Shown here one piece after another: positions 29,870-41,079 of a stretch of DNA of 64,000 nt (positions within the stretch are counted from its first letter, which is position 1; every line of letters starts with the position of its first letter). Below the pieces are notes generated by a model. It was not told where the DNA came from. It saw nothing but the letters and a program-made list of their open reading frames with translations, and made no database searches. The stretch comes from Candidatus Tectimicrobiota bacterium (GTDB taxonomy: Bacteria > Tectomicrobia > Entotheonellia > Entotheonellales > Entotheonellaceae), in contig BPKO01000007.1 of NCBI GenBank assembly GCA_026005175.1, positions 1-64,000 on the forward strand. The letters run 5' to 3'. Made by a program: the position numbers and the translations under genes.

Positions 29870-31049
29870 TTATTCGTCTTGCCCCAGGCGGGTCGGCGCC
29901 GCCTGGGGAAACGCCGCCGCGCTCTCTTCAAGGCGCCACCGCCGCCATGTGACTAAAAGAACGCGAATGACAGCAGCAGCAGGGGTAGCCAGAAACACCC
30001 CGGCGGTGCCGGCCAGTTCGGCGCCGCAGAGGACGGCGACGATGATCACCGCCGGGTGCAGGTGGATGTGCTGCCCCATGACGCGGGGCACCACCACGTA
30101 GTCCTGCACCAGGCGCAGGAAAATGAGGGCCAGGGCCACCCACAGGGCCAGCAGCGGGTCGCGCACCACGGTCACCAGGCAGATGAGCGTCCCGGCCAAA
30201 AGCGGGCCAAAGACCGGGATGAACTCCAGCACCGCCGCGATCACCCCCAGCAAGAAACTGTACGGGATGCGCAAAAACGTGAGCAGCCCCACGATCCACA
30301 GGCCCATGATGACGCAGAGGGCAAGCTGGGTGCGGATAAAGGTGGCCAGCACCTCCTCGATGGCGCCAAGCAGCTCGCCCACCCGCTGGCGGCGGCGCGG
30401 CTCGGGGAAAAAAGGTCAGGAGCCCTTCCCACAGCCGCTCCCCGTCTTTGAGCAAGAAAAAGGCCAGCAAGGGCGGCAGCAGCAGCCACCAAGCATAAGA
30501 GAGCGCCGTGGTCAGCTCGCCCACCACCGTCTGCAAGAGGTTAAGAAGCGCCTGCGTGCCCCGGCTCAGCCCCGTGTCCACAAACGACTGCCAGGCCGTC
30601 GGCAGGTGGTAGCGGTGGTACAGGGCGGCCAGCTGCGCCGCTTTTTCCTGGATGAAAGCCATGTAAGCGGGGACACTCTCCAGGAAGCTTCTCCCCTCTT
30701 TCAGGGCAATGGGCAGCACGACGAGCACCAAGGCGGTGATGACCGCCAGCCCCACGAGATAGACGAGGCAGATGACCAAAAGACGCGGCAGGCGCGGCAC
30801 CGGCCAGCTGAAGCGGCCCGTCTGGACCCGCCCGCGGCTAAAGGCGTCGACGATGGGCTCAAGCAGGTAGCTAAGCAGCAGCGAAACCAGCAACAAGAGC
30901 AAAATGGTGCGCAGGGCGTACAACCCCCACACCAGCCCCCCGATGAGCAGGCCGGTAAGCAAGATCTTGACCGTCAGGCGCACGTAGTGGCCGTTTGCGT
31001 GCCGGCCCGCGGGCGCCGTCTCGCCGTGGAGGTCTTCTTCCATCGCCAT
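29870..31049 (-). CDS. AI-2E/PerM-family membrane transporter, one frame break
   Basis: This multi-span inner-membrane protein of the AI-2E transporter family (PF01594) begins with a cytoplasmic tail and a helix (VKILLTGLLIGGLVWGLYAL). Further helices include LLLLLVSLLLSYLLEPIVDAF and a C-terminal LGVIAAVLEFIPVFGPLLAGT, a family hallmark. The frame shifts in the six-base A run at 30408-30413; removing one base joins LLTFFP to EPRRRQRVGELL and gives ~392 residues. Family members have been linked to Na+/H+ exchange or signal export. Substrate unknown. Confidence 0.85.
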
Positions 31050-31085
31050 CTCTCAGAACGCCACGCCTCACCCGACTGCCTAAGG

Positions 31086-31115
31086 ATTATAGGACAGGCG
31101 TTGCAGGGGGTTCAA
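31086..31115 (-). promoter_or_regulatory. Sigma-70-type promoter before the AI-2E-family gene
   Basis: On the minus strand TTGAAC (31110-31115) and TATAAT (31086-31091) have an 18-base spacer, 36 bases before the gene start and just after the pilD stop. Confidence 0.6.
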
Positions 31116-31125
31116 TTGGCACGTC

Positions 31126-31881
31126 TTAAGGGGAGAGCCGAAAATACCAGGCCAGAAGCCGCTCGCCCCAGAAGAGGGCCACCAGGGCGCCCAGGCTGAG
31201 GAACGGCCCAAAGGGAATGGGCTCTTTTCGCTTCTTCTTCCCGAGCAGGATCAAGGCGATGCCCACCACCGCCCCACTCAGGGCACCCAAGAAGACGGTC
31301 ACCAGCACCGCCCGCCAGCCCAGGAAGGCGCCGACCATCGCCAGCAGCTTGATGTCCCCGCCTCCCATGCCGCCGCGGCTGAGCAGGGCAACGAGCAGCA
31401 GCAGCCCGCCGCCAAGGCCGGCGCCCAGGAAGGCGTTGCCCAGCCCCACCGGGGTGAGCCAGGCGCTGGCCAGCAGACCGGCTCCGATGCCGGGGAGGGT
31501 GATGGCATCGGGCACGATCTGATAGTCAAGGTCGATAAACGACACGATGAGCAGCGCCGTCACCAGGGCCGCCGCTACGGCGGCTTGGGGTGAAAAAGCC
31601 CACTGCCAGAAGAGCCCGGCGTAGAGCAGGCCACAGAGGCCCTCTACGAGCGGGTAGCGCCACGAAATGCGCGCCTGGCAAGCCGCACAGCGGCCGCCAA
31701 GCAGCAAAAAGCTCAGCAGGGGGACGTTGTGCCAGGGGGGGATGCGGACCAGACAGAAAGGGCAAGACGACCCCGGGGCGATGAGCGACTGGCGGCGCGG
31801 CAGGCGGTAAATACACACGTTGGCAAAACTGCCCACCACCGCGCCAAGGACAAAGGCCCCCACCAGCCCGAGCGAATACAC
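31126..31881 (-). CDS. pilD: Type IV prepilin peptidase/N-methyltransferase
   Basis: PilD cuts prepilins after the conserved Gly and methylates the new N-terminus. The 251-residue membrane protein has the cytoplasmic zinc-binding pairs CPFC and CAAC. It also has the catalytic Asp motifs FIDLDYQIVPD and GMGGGDIKLLAMVGAFLGW, in a multi-helix fold. It sits directly after a pilin-like gene, its likely substrate. No pilus assembly ATPase is in the window. Confidence 0.95.
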   Translation of the reverse strand: MYSLGLVGAFVLGAVVGSFANVCIYRLPRRQSLIAPGSSCPFCLVRIPPWHNVPLLSFLLLGGRCAACQARISWRYPLVEGLCGLLYAGLFWQWAFSPQAAVAAALVTALLIVSFIDLDYQIVPDAITLPGIGAGLLASAWLTPVGLGNAFLGAGLGGGLLLLVALLSRGGMGGGDIKLLAMVGAFLGWRAVLVTVFLGALSGAVVGIALILLGKKKRKEPIPFGPFLSLGALVALFWGERLLAWYFRLSP

Positions 31882-32044
31882 AGGCGCTTCCTTTCAGACT
31901 CCCAGAGTCCTTTCTTCTGCCCGGCTGCGACGCCAAGCCTTGCCCGGCCAGCGGCCTTCACCCGCGGGGCCGCGGCGTTACACGACGCCGGCGGCAAGCG
32001 CGCGTGACAGCATCCGGCCACACCCGCGCCCACCCAATACAGTA

Positions 32045-32074
32045 CGGGGCGGCACACAGCCGTGTGCCGCCCCG
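32045..32074 (-). terminator. Strong 13-bp hairpin between the pilin gene and pilD
   Basis: A perfect 13-bp GC-rich stem (32045-32057 with 32062-32074) and a four-base loop lie 26 bases after the pilin stop. There is no T run, so it could be a factor-assisted terminator or an mRNA-stabilising structure that keeps pilin output above pilD. Confidence 0.55.
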
Positions 32075-32099
32075 CAGGCCTGGGAAGTCTAGGGGTTCA

Positions 32100-32615
32100 C
32101 TATCCGCCTTGGCCTTGGCCTTCGCCTTCGCCTCCGCCTCCGCCGCCGCCTTGCTGCGGCGCTACCTTGGTGATCCCTTCCGGCGTCACCGTCAGCTGCC
32201 ATCCCGCGACACTATCGGGAACCCCCACCACATTCAGGGTCAAGGTGTAGGTATCGTCGATGTTGTCGCCGTCACTATCCCGGCGATCGTAAGGATTGTC
32301 CGGAAGACTGATCTGCTTGTCAATATCGTCGCCCAAGTTGCCTCCGTTGTTGTTCACGATGGCTTTCAGTTGGTCCAGGTTAGTTATTTGATCATCTGCT
32401 GGGTACATGTTGTCGGCACTGTCGGCGGCGTAGGAGGCCAGCGCGGCGCGGATGCTTTCGGCAGTGGCCACCGCTGCCGCCACGCGGCTCTTGTTGCGGT
32501 AGCTGATGAAGTTAGGCACGGCGATGGCCGCCAGCACGCCGATGATGGCTACCACGATCATCAACTCGATGAGCGTGAAGCCTTGGTCGCGTCTCTGCAA
32601 TAGCTTGAGGAGCAT
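32100..32615 (-). CDS. Type IV pilin/pseudopilin-like protein with Gly-rich tail
   Basis: The 171-residue product has a class III signal: leader to Gly12 and then FTLIELMIVVAIIGVLAAIA, with Glu at +5 of the mature form. It is therefore a substrate for the adjacent prepilin peptidase. The globular part has a D-rich loop DSDGDNIDD (residues 113-121) resembling calcium-binding loops of major pseudopilins. The last ~18 residues are low complexity (Gln, Gly, Glu). ATG 32615 is preceded by GGGAGG. It could be a type IV pilin, a type II secretion pseudopilin or a DNA-uptake pseudopilin; no other pilus genes are visible to decide. Confidence 0.88.
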   Translation of the reverse strand: MLLKLLQRRDQGFTLIELMIVVAIIGVLAAIAVPNFISYRNKSRVAAAVATAESIRAALASYAADSADNMYPADDQITNLDQLKAIVNNNGGNLGDDIDKQISLPDNPYDRRDSDGDNIDDTYTLTLNVVGVPDSVAGWQLTVTPEGITKVAPQQGGGGGGGEGEGQGQGG

Positions 32616-32930
32616 GGATGCACCTCCCTCAGGTTTGGGTTCAACAAGCGCCACTGGGCACGCGGAGTTCTGGGCCAGCGCTAGCCCTCCCTACCCGGAC
32701 GGCAAACGTCAATCCTACCGCCGAGCTGGTTCGGGCGAAGTCCCGTGACCAGGCAGGGAGACCAGAAGCGGCGCGCTCGCTTCTGGCAAAGCCGTTGCCC
32801 GCCCTGGCGCAACCGGCCCAGCACGCAGGGACCGCCGCCACCCCAAGAAGACGGGCACGGTCCTCTCCGGGCATCCCTCTTATCGGCAAGGCTTCACCCT
32901 CACTTTAGTTGTCCGCGCCGCTCCGCGTTC
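32616..32930. other. Non-coding region upstream of the pilin gene
   Basis: This 315-base gap holds the pilin ribosome-binding site and a perfect 9-bp hairpin (32762-32770 with 32778-32786). No convincing gene or canonical promoter is seen. It is the longest gap between genes outside the mobile-element region and could hold a leader RNA. Confidence 0.4.
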
Positions 32931-33548
32931 TCACCCAGCAGCGCTTCGCGGTCCGGCTGCCGCCGCAGGCGGCAACGCCACTGTGTGCACCACCGTGTAC
33001 CGTGCCCCCTGGGGATGCAGGTGGCTCTGGAAAAGATGCAGCGCCTCCACCGGAAAGGCGCCAAACTTGCGCTCCCGGAAGGCCTGCACCGCGGCCAGCC
33101 AGCGCGCGCGGTCGGTGACACGCTGGATGCGGGCAAGCGTCAGGTGCGGCCGAAACGGCCGCGTCTCGGCGGCAAACCCGAGGGCCACCAGCTCTGCTTC
33201 CAGGCGCCGCAGCAGCGCCAGCAGGCGCTGCTGCGGGTCTTCGAGTCCCACCCACAGCACCCGCGGCGCCGCGGCGCTGGGAAAGCAGCCCAGGGCGCGC
33301 GCGCAGAGGGTAAAAGGCGCCTGCCCGGCCGCGGCCCGCTGCATGGCCTGCATGACCGCAGGGAGCTGCGCCTTGGCCACGTTGCCCAGGAACTTCAGCG
33401 TCAAGTGCACGTTCTCCGGCGCCACCCAGCGCCACCCCGAGGCCTGCCAGGCAAACGCCGCGCGCACTTCCTCCAGCGCCTGCTGCAAGGCCGGCGGCGG
33501 CGTGACGGCAATAAAGGCCCGCAGCGTTTCTGCCACCTCACCCTCCAA
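32931..33548 (-). CDS. thpR: RNA 2',3'-cyclic phosphodiesterase (2'-5' RNA ligase family)
   Basis: The 205-residue product has the two H-x-T-x motifs of the 2H phosphoesterase fold, HLTLKFLGNV and HLTLARIQRV, plus the family start LRAFIAVTPP. ThpR opens 2',3'-cyclic phosphates in RNA and has weak RNA ligase activity in vitro. Its start overlaps the end of pgpA by 11 bases. In many genomes it lies beside cinA and recA, neither of which is seen here. Confidence 0.92.
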   Translation of the reverse strand: MEGEVAETLRAFIAVTPPPALQQALEEVRAAFAWQASGWRWVAPENVHLTLKFLGNVAKAQLPAVMQAMQRAAAGQAPFTLCARALGCFPSAAAPRVLWVGLEDPQQRLLALLRRLEAELVALGFAAETRPFRPHLTLARIQRVTDRARWLAAVQAFRERKFGAFPVEALHLFQSHLHPQGARYTVVHTVALPPAAAAGPRSAAG

Positions 33549-34017
33549 CCAGCCACAGCAAGACGCGGGTGCCCAGCTGGGCCAGACCGGCGGCGCAGAG
33601 GTCGTCGAGCATCACCCCCCAGCCCCCTTGAAGCCGCTCCAGCCAGGGCAGCGGCTTCAAGATGTCAAAAAGGCGAAACAAAACGAAGGCTGCCGCAAGC
33701 GACACGGCACTTGGCGGCAGGGCGCTCAGCGCTGCCAGCATGCCCACCACCTCGTCGATGACGATGGGCGAGGCGTCCTTGCGGCCCAGCAGGCGCTCGG
33801 CTTCGCCGGCACACCACACCCCCACGGCAAGCAGCGCCGCCACCACCAGCCCGTAGAAGGGAAGCGGCAGCGCCGCCAGGGGCACAAAGAGCCCCAACCC
33901 GAGCAGCGACCCCCAGGTGCCCGGCGCCAGGGGCAGGAAGCCCACGTAGGCGCCGGTGGCCAGGAAGCGCACCAGGCCGGCTCTAGCTGGCGCGCTCTTT
34001 GACGAGGGCCAGCGCAT
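33538..34017 (-). CDS. pgpA: Phosphatidylglycerophosphatase A
   Basis: PgpA dephosphorylates phosphatidylglycerol phosphate in the inner membrane. The 159-residue product has the family motifs GFLPLAPGTWGSLLGL, then IVIDEVVGMLAAL, FRLFDILKPLPWLERLQGGWGVMLDD, with several membrane helices. The start at 34017 overlaps the dxr end by 35 bases; a GTG near 33972 is an alternative. Next to dxr, cdsA and uppS it belongs to a lipid and isoprenoid group. Confidence 0.9.
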   Translation of the reverse strand: MRWPSSKSAPARAGLVRFLATGAYVGFLPLAPGTWGSLLGLGLFVPLAALPLPFYGLVVAALLAVGVWCAGEAERLLGRKDASPIVIDEVVGMLAALSALPPSAVSLAAAFVLFRLFDILKPLPWLERLQGGWGVMLDDLCAAGLAQLGTRVLLWLVGG

Positions 34018-35153
34018 ACTGGCGTGCCCACTGGTCGGCCTGCAGGGCCACCGCCACGCTGTCGACGGCCACCGGCGTGTGCGCCCGCATGGTGGCCTCG
34101 ATCACCGCCGGGATGTCGAGGAAGCCGAGCTTCTCCTCCAAAAACGCCTGCACCGCCACCTCGTTGGCGGCGTTGAGCACGGCGGGCATGGTGGCCCCGA
34201 TGCGCGCCGCCTCGTAGGCAAAGCGCAGGCACGGGAAGCGCTCCAGATCGGGAGGGTAAAAGGTCAGCGTCTGCACGTCGAAAAGGTTCAGCGACGGCAG
34301 CGCATTGGGCAGGCGCTCGGGATAGGCCAGGGCATACGAGATGGGAATGCGCATGTCGGGAATGCCAAGCTGGGCGAGCACCGAGCCGTCGCAAAACTCG
34401 ACCATCGAGTGCACGATGCTCTGCGGGTGCACCACCACCTGAATGTCTTCCACCGGCACGCCAAACAAGTAGTGCGCCTCGATGACCTCCAGCCCCTTGT
34501 TCATCATGGTGGCAGAATCGATGGTGATTTTTTTGCCCATTTTCCAGTTGGGGTGCTGCAGGGCCTCGGCGACTTTGACGTGCCGCATGGCTTCCAGGGG
34601 CCAGTCGCGGAAGGGGCCCTCCCGAGGCGGTAAGGAGAAGGCGGCGCACCGCGGCGCGGGAGTGGCCGTGCAGGGCCTGGAAAATGGCATTGTGCTCGCT
34701 GTCAACGGGAATGATTCTGCCCCACCCTGGCCGCTCGGGCCGCACCACCAGGTCGCCAGCCATCACCAGCGTCTCTTTGTTGGCCAGGGCCACGTCGATT
34801 CCCGCTTCCACGGCGCGCAGGGTGGGCAAAAGCCCGATCGCTCCCACCACCGCCGCCACCACGAGGTCCACCCCCGCACAGGTGGCGGCACGGCAAAGGC
34901 CTTCGAGGCCGGCGTCAACGGCCACCTCCAGGCCGCGCAGCCGCCGCTGCAGCAAGGCGGCTTTTTCCTCGTCGTACAGGACGGCCAGGCGAGGGCGGAA
35001 GTGGCGCACCTGCTGCTCGAGGAGGTCGACGTTGGAGTGTGCCGCCAGCGCCACCACCGTGAAGCGGTCGGCGTGGGCGGCGACGACGTCCAGGGTGTTG
35101 ACGCCGATCGAACCGGTAGAGCCGAGGATGGCGAGACCTTTTCTGGCACCCAT
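33983..35153 (-). CDS. dxr: 1-deoxy-D-xylulose 5-phosphate reductoisomerase, one frame break
   Basis: Dxr makes methylerythritol phosphate in the MEP isoprenoid pathway. The start MGARKGLAILGSTGSIGVNTLDV is the NADPH-binding motif. VALANKETLVMAGDL and IPVDSEHNAIFQAL carry catalytic and metal residues, followed by WKMGKKITIDSATMMNKGLEVIEAHYLF. The frame breaks in the GGGGCCC region near 34613-34622; removing one base restores ~389 residues. It feeds UppS two genes downstream via isoprenoid precursors. Confidence 0.95.
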
Positions 35154-35188
35154 ACCCTCTCCTCCCCTGGCTACGCCCCCTGCTCGCT

Positions 35189-36065
35189 TTAGGGCGCTCC
35201 CCCGGACAGCAGCATCAGGGTGTAGTACATGGCAGGGGCGGCCAGCAGCATGCTGTCGAGGCGGTCGAGGAGGCCGCCGTGGCCGGGAATGAGCTGGCCG
35301 GAGTCTTTGACCCCGGCAAACCGCTTGAGCATCGACTCCCCAAGGTCACCAAGCTGCGCCGCACAGGCCAGGACGCCGCCCAGCACCAGGCGCTGGGCAA
35401 CGGAAAGCGAGGGCACCAGCACCTCACTTCCCAGAAGCGCCGCGGCGACGCTTCCTCCCCACACACCCGGCGGCACCTTCCCATGTCTTGCCCGGGCTGA
35501 CGGCCGGGGCCAGTTTGTGTCGCCCCAGGGCTTTGCCCACGTACATGGCCACCGAGTCCCCCGTCCAGACCACGGCGCATAGCAAAAACAGCAGCCACGG
35601 GCCCTCCGCCTCGCGGCGCAGCAGCACCAGGTGGCTCGCCCCCCAGGCGACAAACCAGACGGCAAAGAGGCTGTAAAGCAGCGCCGGGAAGGCCGCCTCC
35701 TTGCGGCCCCGCGCCCCGCGCGCCACCAGGAGCGCGGTAGCGCCCGTCAAAGCAGCGGGAAGCCAGCGCGCGCCGCCCAAAAAAGCCACCAGCACGAGGC
35801 CCACTCCCGCCGCGTACCCCGTGCCCGCATAGGCCGGAAGCCGCGCCTCTTGGAGCAGCGCGAAGTATTCCTTCAGGCTCAAAACCACCAGCACCAGCAC
35901 CAGCCCTGCCACCGCGGCCGCCGGGGCGAAGTAGAGAAACGCCAGCAACGGCGGCAAGAGCACCAGCGCACTCAGGAGCCGCTGGCACTGCTCTGGTAGC
36001 CGACGGCAGGCCGGCGCCACAGCGGGCAGCTCAGCGCGGCCGGTGCGGCGGTTTTTCTGGTCCAT
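35189..36065 (-). CDS. cdsA: Phosphatidate cytidylyltransferase, one frame break
   Basis: CdsA makes CDP-diacylglycerol from phosphatidate and CTP in the membrane. Multiple helices precede VVWTGDSVAMYVGKALGRHKLAP and SPGKTWEG, and the C-terminal signature reads LKRFAGVKDSGQLIPGHGGLLDRLDS. The CCCC at 35457-35460 carries one base too many, joining VG to GSVAAALLG after correction; length ~291 residues. ATG 36065 overlaps the uppS end. It shares the usual uppS-cdsA-dxr order. Confidence 0.93.
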
Positions 36066-36837
36066 CGGCCCGTCTCGCGGCGTGTGACGCGAGTTGCTCT
36101 TTGGTGAGCCCAAAACGACGTTCGCGCTTCTGGTAGTCAAGGAGCGCCAGCAGCAGGTGGTCGCTGCGAAAATCGGGCCACAGCACGGGCGTGAAGTAGA
36201 GCTCGGCGTAAGCCAGCTGCCAGAGAAGAAAGTTGCTGAGGCGCTGCTCGCCGCTGGTGCGGATGAGGAAATCGACGTCCGGCAAGCCCGCAGTGTCCAG
36301 GTGGGCGGCAAAGAGCGCCTCGTCGATGTCCTCGGCGCGCAGGCGTCCCTGCTGCACCTCTTCTGCCAGGCGGCGCGTTGCCCGCACGATCTCGGCGTGC
36401 GCCCCGTAGCCCAGGGCAAGGGTAAAAATCATGCCGTCGCACCCCGCGGTGCGGCGCTTGGCTTCGGCAATCAGGCGCTGGGCGGCCGGCGGCAGCACGC
36501 TGAGGTCCCCGATGGTGTTGAAGCGGATGTTCTCCTGGTACATGCGCTCGATTTCTTTGCGCAGGTAGTACTGCAGGATGCGCATCAGCACCCGCACTTC
36601 GGTGCGCGGGCGCTCGAGGTTTTCGGTAGAGAGGGCAAACAGGGTCAGCGCCGGAATGCCCAGGCGCCGGCACGTCGAGACGATTTCGTCCACCGATTGC
36701 ACCCCGGCTCGGTGGCCGGCGTTGCGGGGCAAATTCCGCTGCTGTGCCCAGCGGCCATTGCCGTCCATGACGATGGCCAGATGCCTGGGGAGCTTCTCCT
36801 TGTTGAGCTGGCTGAGCAGCGCTGGATCCACCCTCAC
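36031..36837 (-). CDS. uppS: Undecaprenyl diphosphate synthase
   Basis: UppS extends farnesyl diphosphate to C55, the carrier lipid for peptidoglycan and LPS. The 268-residue product has PRHLAIVMDGNGRWAQQR with the catalytic Asp, GHRAGVQSVDEIV, LFALSTENLERP and the C-terminal DFLIRTSGEQRLSNFLLWQLAYAELYF. All are family hallmarks. It follows frr and overlaps cdsA by 35 bases, the common frr-uppS-cdsA order. Confidence 0.96.
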   Translation of the reverse strand: MRVDPALLSQLNKEKLPRHLAIVMDGNGRWAQQRNLPRNAGHRAGVQSVDEIVSTCRRLGIPALTLFALSTENLERPRTEVRVLMRILQYYLRKEIERMYQENIRFNTIGDLSVLPPAAQRLIAEAKRRTAGCDGMIFTLALGYGAHAEIVRATRRLAEEVQQGRLRAEDIDEALFAAHLDTAGLPDVDFLIRTSGEQRLSNFLLWQLAYAELYFTPVLWPDFRSDHLLLALLDYQKRERRFGLTKEQLASHAARRADGPEKPPHRPR

Positions 36838-36934
36838 CTTTCCTTCTTGCCTGGGAAACGACGAGTGGCCCGGCAGGCGGGAAGCGGCCTTTCTTTTTGT
36901 TATCGGCAGCGGGCGGCCCCGGCTTAACCGCTGC

Positions 36935-38866
<1,932 letters not shown>

Positions 38867-38888
38867 GGCCTCTATCCTCTCACAGGCT

Positions 38889-39744
38889 TTAGGCTTCGTC
38901 GTCCTCGTCTTCCAGGGGCAGCACGTCTTCCTCGTCTTCTTCCAAAGAGGCCACCGCCGTTGCGGAGGGGGCCTCGGCCGCCGCGGCCGCTTCGGCCTCC
39001 AGCGTGCCGGCCACCCCTTCCGCCGCTGGCAGCGCAACCGCCGTCCCGAGCAGCGCCTCGCGCTCCTGCAACCCGGCCAGGGCGGCATCGGCAATTCTGG
39101 AGGTAATCAGACCGATGGCGCGAATCGAATCGTCATTGCACGGAATGGGGTAGTCCACTTCTTCGGGATCGCAGTTGGTGTCCACCATGGCCACCAGGGG
39201 AATGCCCAGCTTGCGCGCCTCGCTCACCGCAATGCGCTCTTTCTTGCAATCGATGACAAACAGGGCATCGGGGAGCGCCTCCATGTCTTTGATGCCCCCA
39301 AGGAGTTTCTCCAGCTTGGCCATCTTCTTTTGCAGCCTGAGGGCTTCTTTTTTCGGCAGGCTCTCCAAGACCCCGGCCTCGCGCATTTGCTCGTACTCTC
39401 TGAGGCGGTTCAGGCTGCGCCGGATGGTATCAAAGTTGGTCAGCGTGCCGCCAAGCCAGCGCTGGTTGACGTAGAACTGCTGCGCCCCGCCGGGCCTCGG
39501 CGGCCACGATCTCTTGTGCCTGCTTCTTGGTGCCGACAAACAGCAGCTTGCCGCCGCGCGCCGTGGTGTCGCGCACAAAGGCGTAGGCCTCGCGAAACTT
39601 AAGCAGCGTCTGCTGGAGGTCGATGATGTAAATACCGTTGCGCGACCCGAAAATGTAGCGCTTCATTTTCGGGTTCCAACGGTTGGTCTGGTGGCCAAAA
39701 TGGGCCCCCGCTTCCAGTAGCTGGCGCAACGTGAGAACTGCCAA
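38889..39744 (-). CDS. rpsB: 30S ribosomal protein S2, one frame break
   Basis: S2 sits at the head-body junction of the 30S subunit. The start [19 protein letters not shown] is read from TTG 39744, with GAGGGGAGAG upstream. [37 protein letters not shown] and the [15 protein letters not shown] motif follow. The frame breaks at the CCCC at 39485-39488; removing one base joins AEARR to AQQFYVN. The tail after ~residue 230 is rich in Ala, Glu and Asp. Corrected length ~284 residues. Confidence 0.95.
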
Positions 39745-39775
39745 AACGCTCTCCCCTCTGTGCAGGCGTTTCCTG

Positions 39776-40171
39776 CTAACGCTTCGAGTACTGGAACCGC
39801 TTGCGGGCTTTCTTCTGCCCGTACTTCTTGCGCTCTTTGACCCGCGGGTCGCGGGTGAGCAACCCGGCCTGTTTGAGCACCGGCCGCAGCGAGGCGTCCA
39901 CTTCGAGCAGGGCGCGGGCAATGCCGTGGCGCAGCGCTCCCGCCTGCCCCGAGATGCCGCCGCCGCGCACCGTGGCCAGCACGTCGTACTGGCCAAGCAG
40001 GTTGGCCAGGCGCAGCGGCTCCTGGATCAGCGCCCGGTGCGTCTCCAGCGGAAAGTAGTCGGCAAAGGCACGCCCGTTGACTTTGATGTCGCCCGTGCCG
40101 GGCCGCAGCCACACGCGCGCGGTGGCCGTCTTGCGCTTTCCCGTCTGGTAGTACTGTGCGACTTCTGCCAT
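39776..40171 (-). CDS. rpsI: 30S ribosomal protein S9
   Basis: S9 contacts the P-site tRNA through its C-terminal tail. The 131-residue product shows [51 protein letters not shown] and the basic ending [17 protein letters not shown], all characteristic. It follows rplM by 15 bases, the universal rplM-rpsI pair. Confidence 0.98.
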   Translation of the reverse strand: MAEVAQYYQTGKRKTATARVWLRPGTGDIKVNGRAFADYFPLETHRALIQEPLRLANLLGQYDVLATVRGGGISGQAGALRHGIARALLEVDASLRPVLKQAGLLTRDPRVKERKKYGQKKARKRFQYSKR

Positions 40172-40186
40172 CCTTCCTTCCGCTCC

Positions 40187-40618
40187 TTAGGGCAAGACAA
40201 GGGGCTCGGGACGCTGGGCCGCGTGCGGGTGCGTGCTGCCAGCGTACACTTTGAGCTTGCGCAGCATGGCGCGTCCGAGCTTGGTCTTGGGCAGCATCCC
40301 GCGTACCGCCAGGGTGATCAGGCGCTCCGGGTGGCGCTGCCGCAGCGCCTGCGCCGACACCTCCCGCAGCCCTCCGGGGTAACCGGTATGCCAGCGGTAG
40401 TGCTTTTGCTGCCACTTCTCGCCGGTAAGGGCAACTTTTTCGGCGTTGATGACAATAACGTAATCCCCGGTGTCCACGTGGGGCGTATAGATGGGCTTGT
40501 GCTTGCCCCGCAGGATCTTCGCCACTTCACTGGCCAGGCGGCCGAGCACTTTGTTCTCGGCGTCGACGAGATACCACTTGCGCGTGACGTCTTCCTTGCG
40601 AACGGAAACCGTTGGCAT
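40187..40618 (-). CDS. rplM: 50S ribosomal protein L13
   Basis: L13 is an early assembly protein of the 50S subunit. The 143-residue product has [59 protein letters not shown] and [22 protein letters not shown], all typical. A good promoter lies upstream (40653-40681), so this is probably the first gene of the rplM-rpsI-rpsB-tsf-pyrH-frr group. Confidence 0.98.
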   Translation of the reverse strand: MPTVSVRKEDVTRKWYLVDAENKVLGRLASEVAKILRGKHKPIYTPHVDTGDYVIVINAEKVALTGEKWQQKHYRWHTGYPGGLREVSAQALRQRHPERLITLAVRGMLPKTKLGRAMLRKLKVYAGSTHPHAAQRPEPLVLP

Positions 40619-40652
40619 GATACACGATCCCCTTGAAGTTCCAAACGGTGAA

Positions 40653-40681
40653 AGGATAAGAAGCCCCTAGGCGTTTGTCAA
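40653..40681 (-). promoter_or_regulatory. Sigma-70-type promoter of rplM-rpsI
   Basis: On the minus strand TTGACA (40676-40681) and TATCCT (40653-40658) with a 17-base spacer, 34 bases before the rplM start. Confidence 0.75.
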
Positions 40682-40695
40682 GCCCGTGCTCCTGG

Positions 40696-41079
40696 CTAGT
40701 AAAAGAAGCGCGGCGGGGGTGAAAACGCCGCCGGAATATGGGTAATCTCGGGCGCGCGACCGGGCAAAAGCCAAATGGCCACCACGTCGAAGCGCACCGC
40801 AACGCGCGGCAACCGCTGCTGCTGGAGGTAGGTGACCGCCGCCTGCACCAGGCGCGCCTGCTTGCGGCGGTCGACCATCGCCTGGGGCGCATCGAAGGCG
40901 GTCTGGGCTTTGCTCTTCACCTCGACGAAGACCAGGGTGTCGCCATCCCAGGCGACGATATCAACTTCCCCACCGCGGCAGCGAAAGTTGCGCGCCGCCA
41001 CCCGGTAGCCGCTGCGCTCAAGATACGCCACGGCCAGATCTTCACCGCGCTGCCCGTGCCGCTGCCGCTCTGTGCTCAT
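40696..41079 (-). CDS. yraN: UPF0102 (YraN) nuclease-fold protein
   Basis: The 127-residue product belongs to UPF0102, a family with an endonuclease-like fold (E, D, E-x-K pattern). RQRHGQRGEDLAVAYLERSGYRVAARNFRCRGGEVDIVAWDGDTLVFVEVKSK shows all of it. A cellular role is not established. The start overlaps the rnhB stop by four bases; rnhB-yraN pairing is common. Confidence 0.93.
   Translation of the reverse strand: MSTERQRHGQRGEDLAVAYLERSGYRVAARNFRCRGGEVDIVAWDGDTLVFVEVKSKAQTAFDAPQAMVDRRKQARLVQAAVTYLQQQRLPRVAVRFDVVAIWLLPGRAPEITHIPAAFSPPPRFFY

Noticed and set aside
32785-32793. GGCAAAGCC resembling part of a cyclic-di-GMP (GEMM) riboswitch upstream of the pilin gene
   Set aside because: It is on the plus strand, opposite to the pilin gene, and the second core box (GGACGCAAAGC) and tetraloop arrangement are missing.
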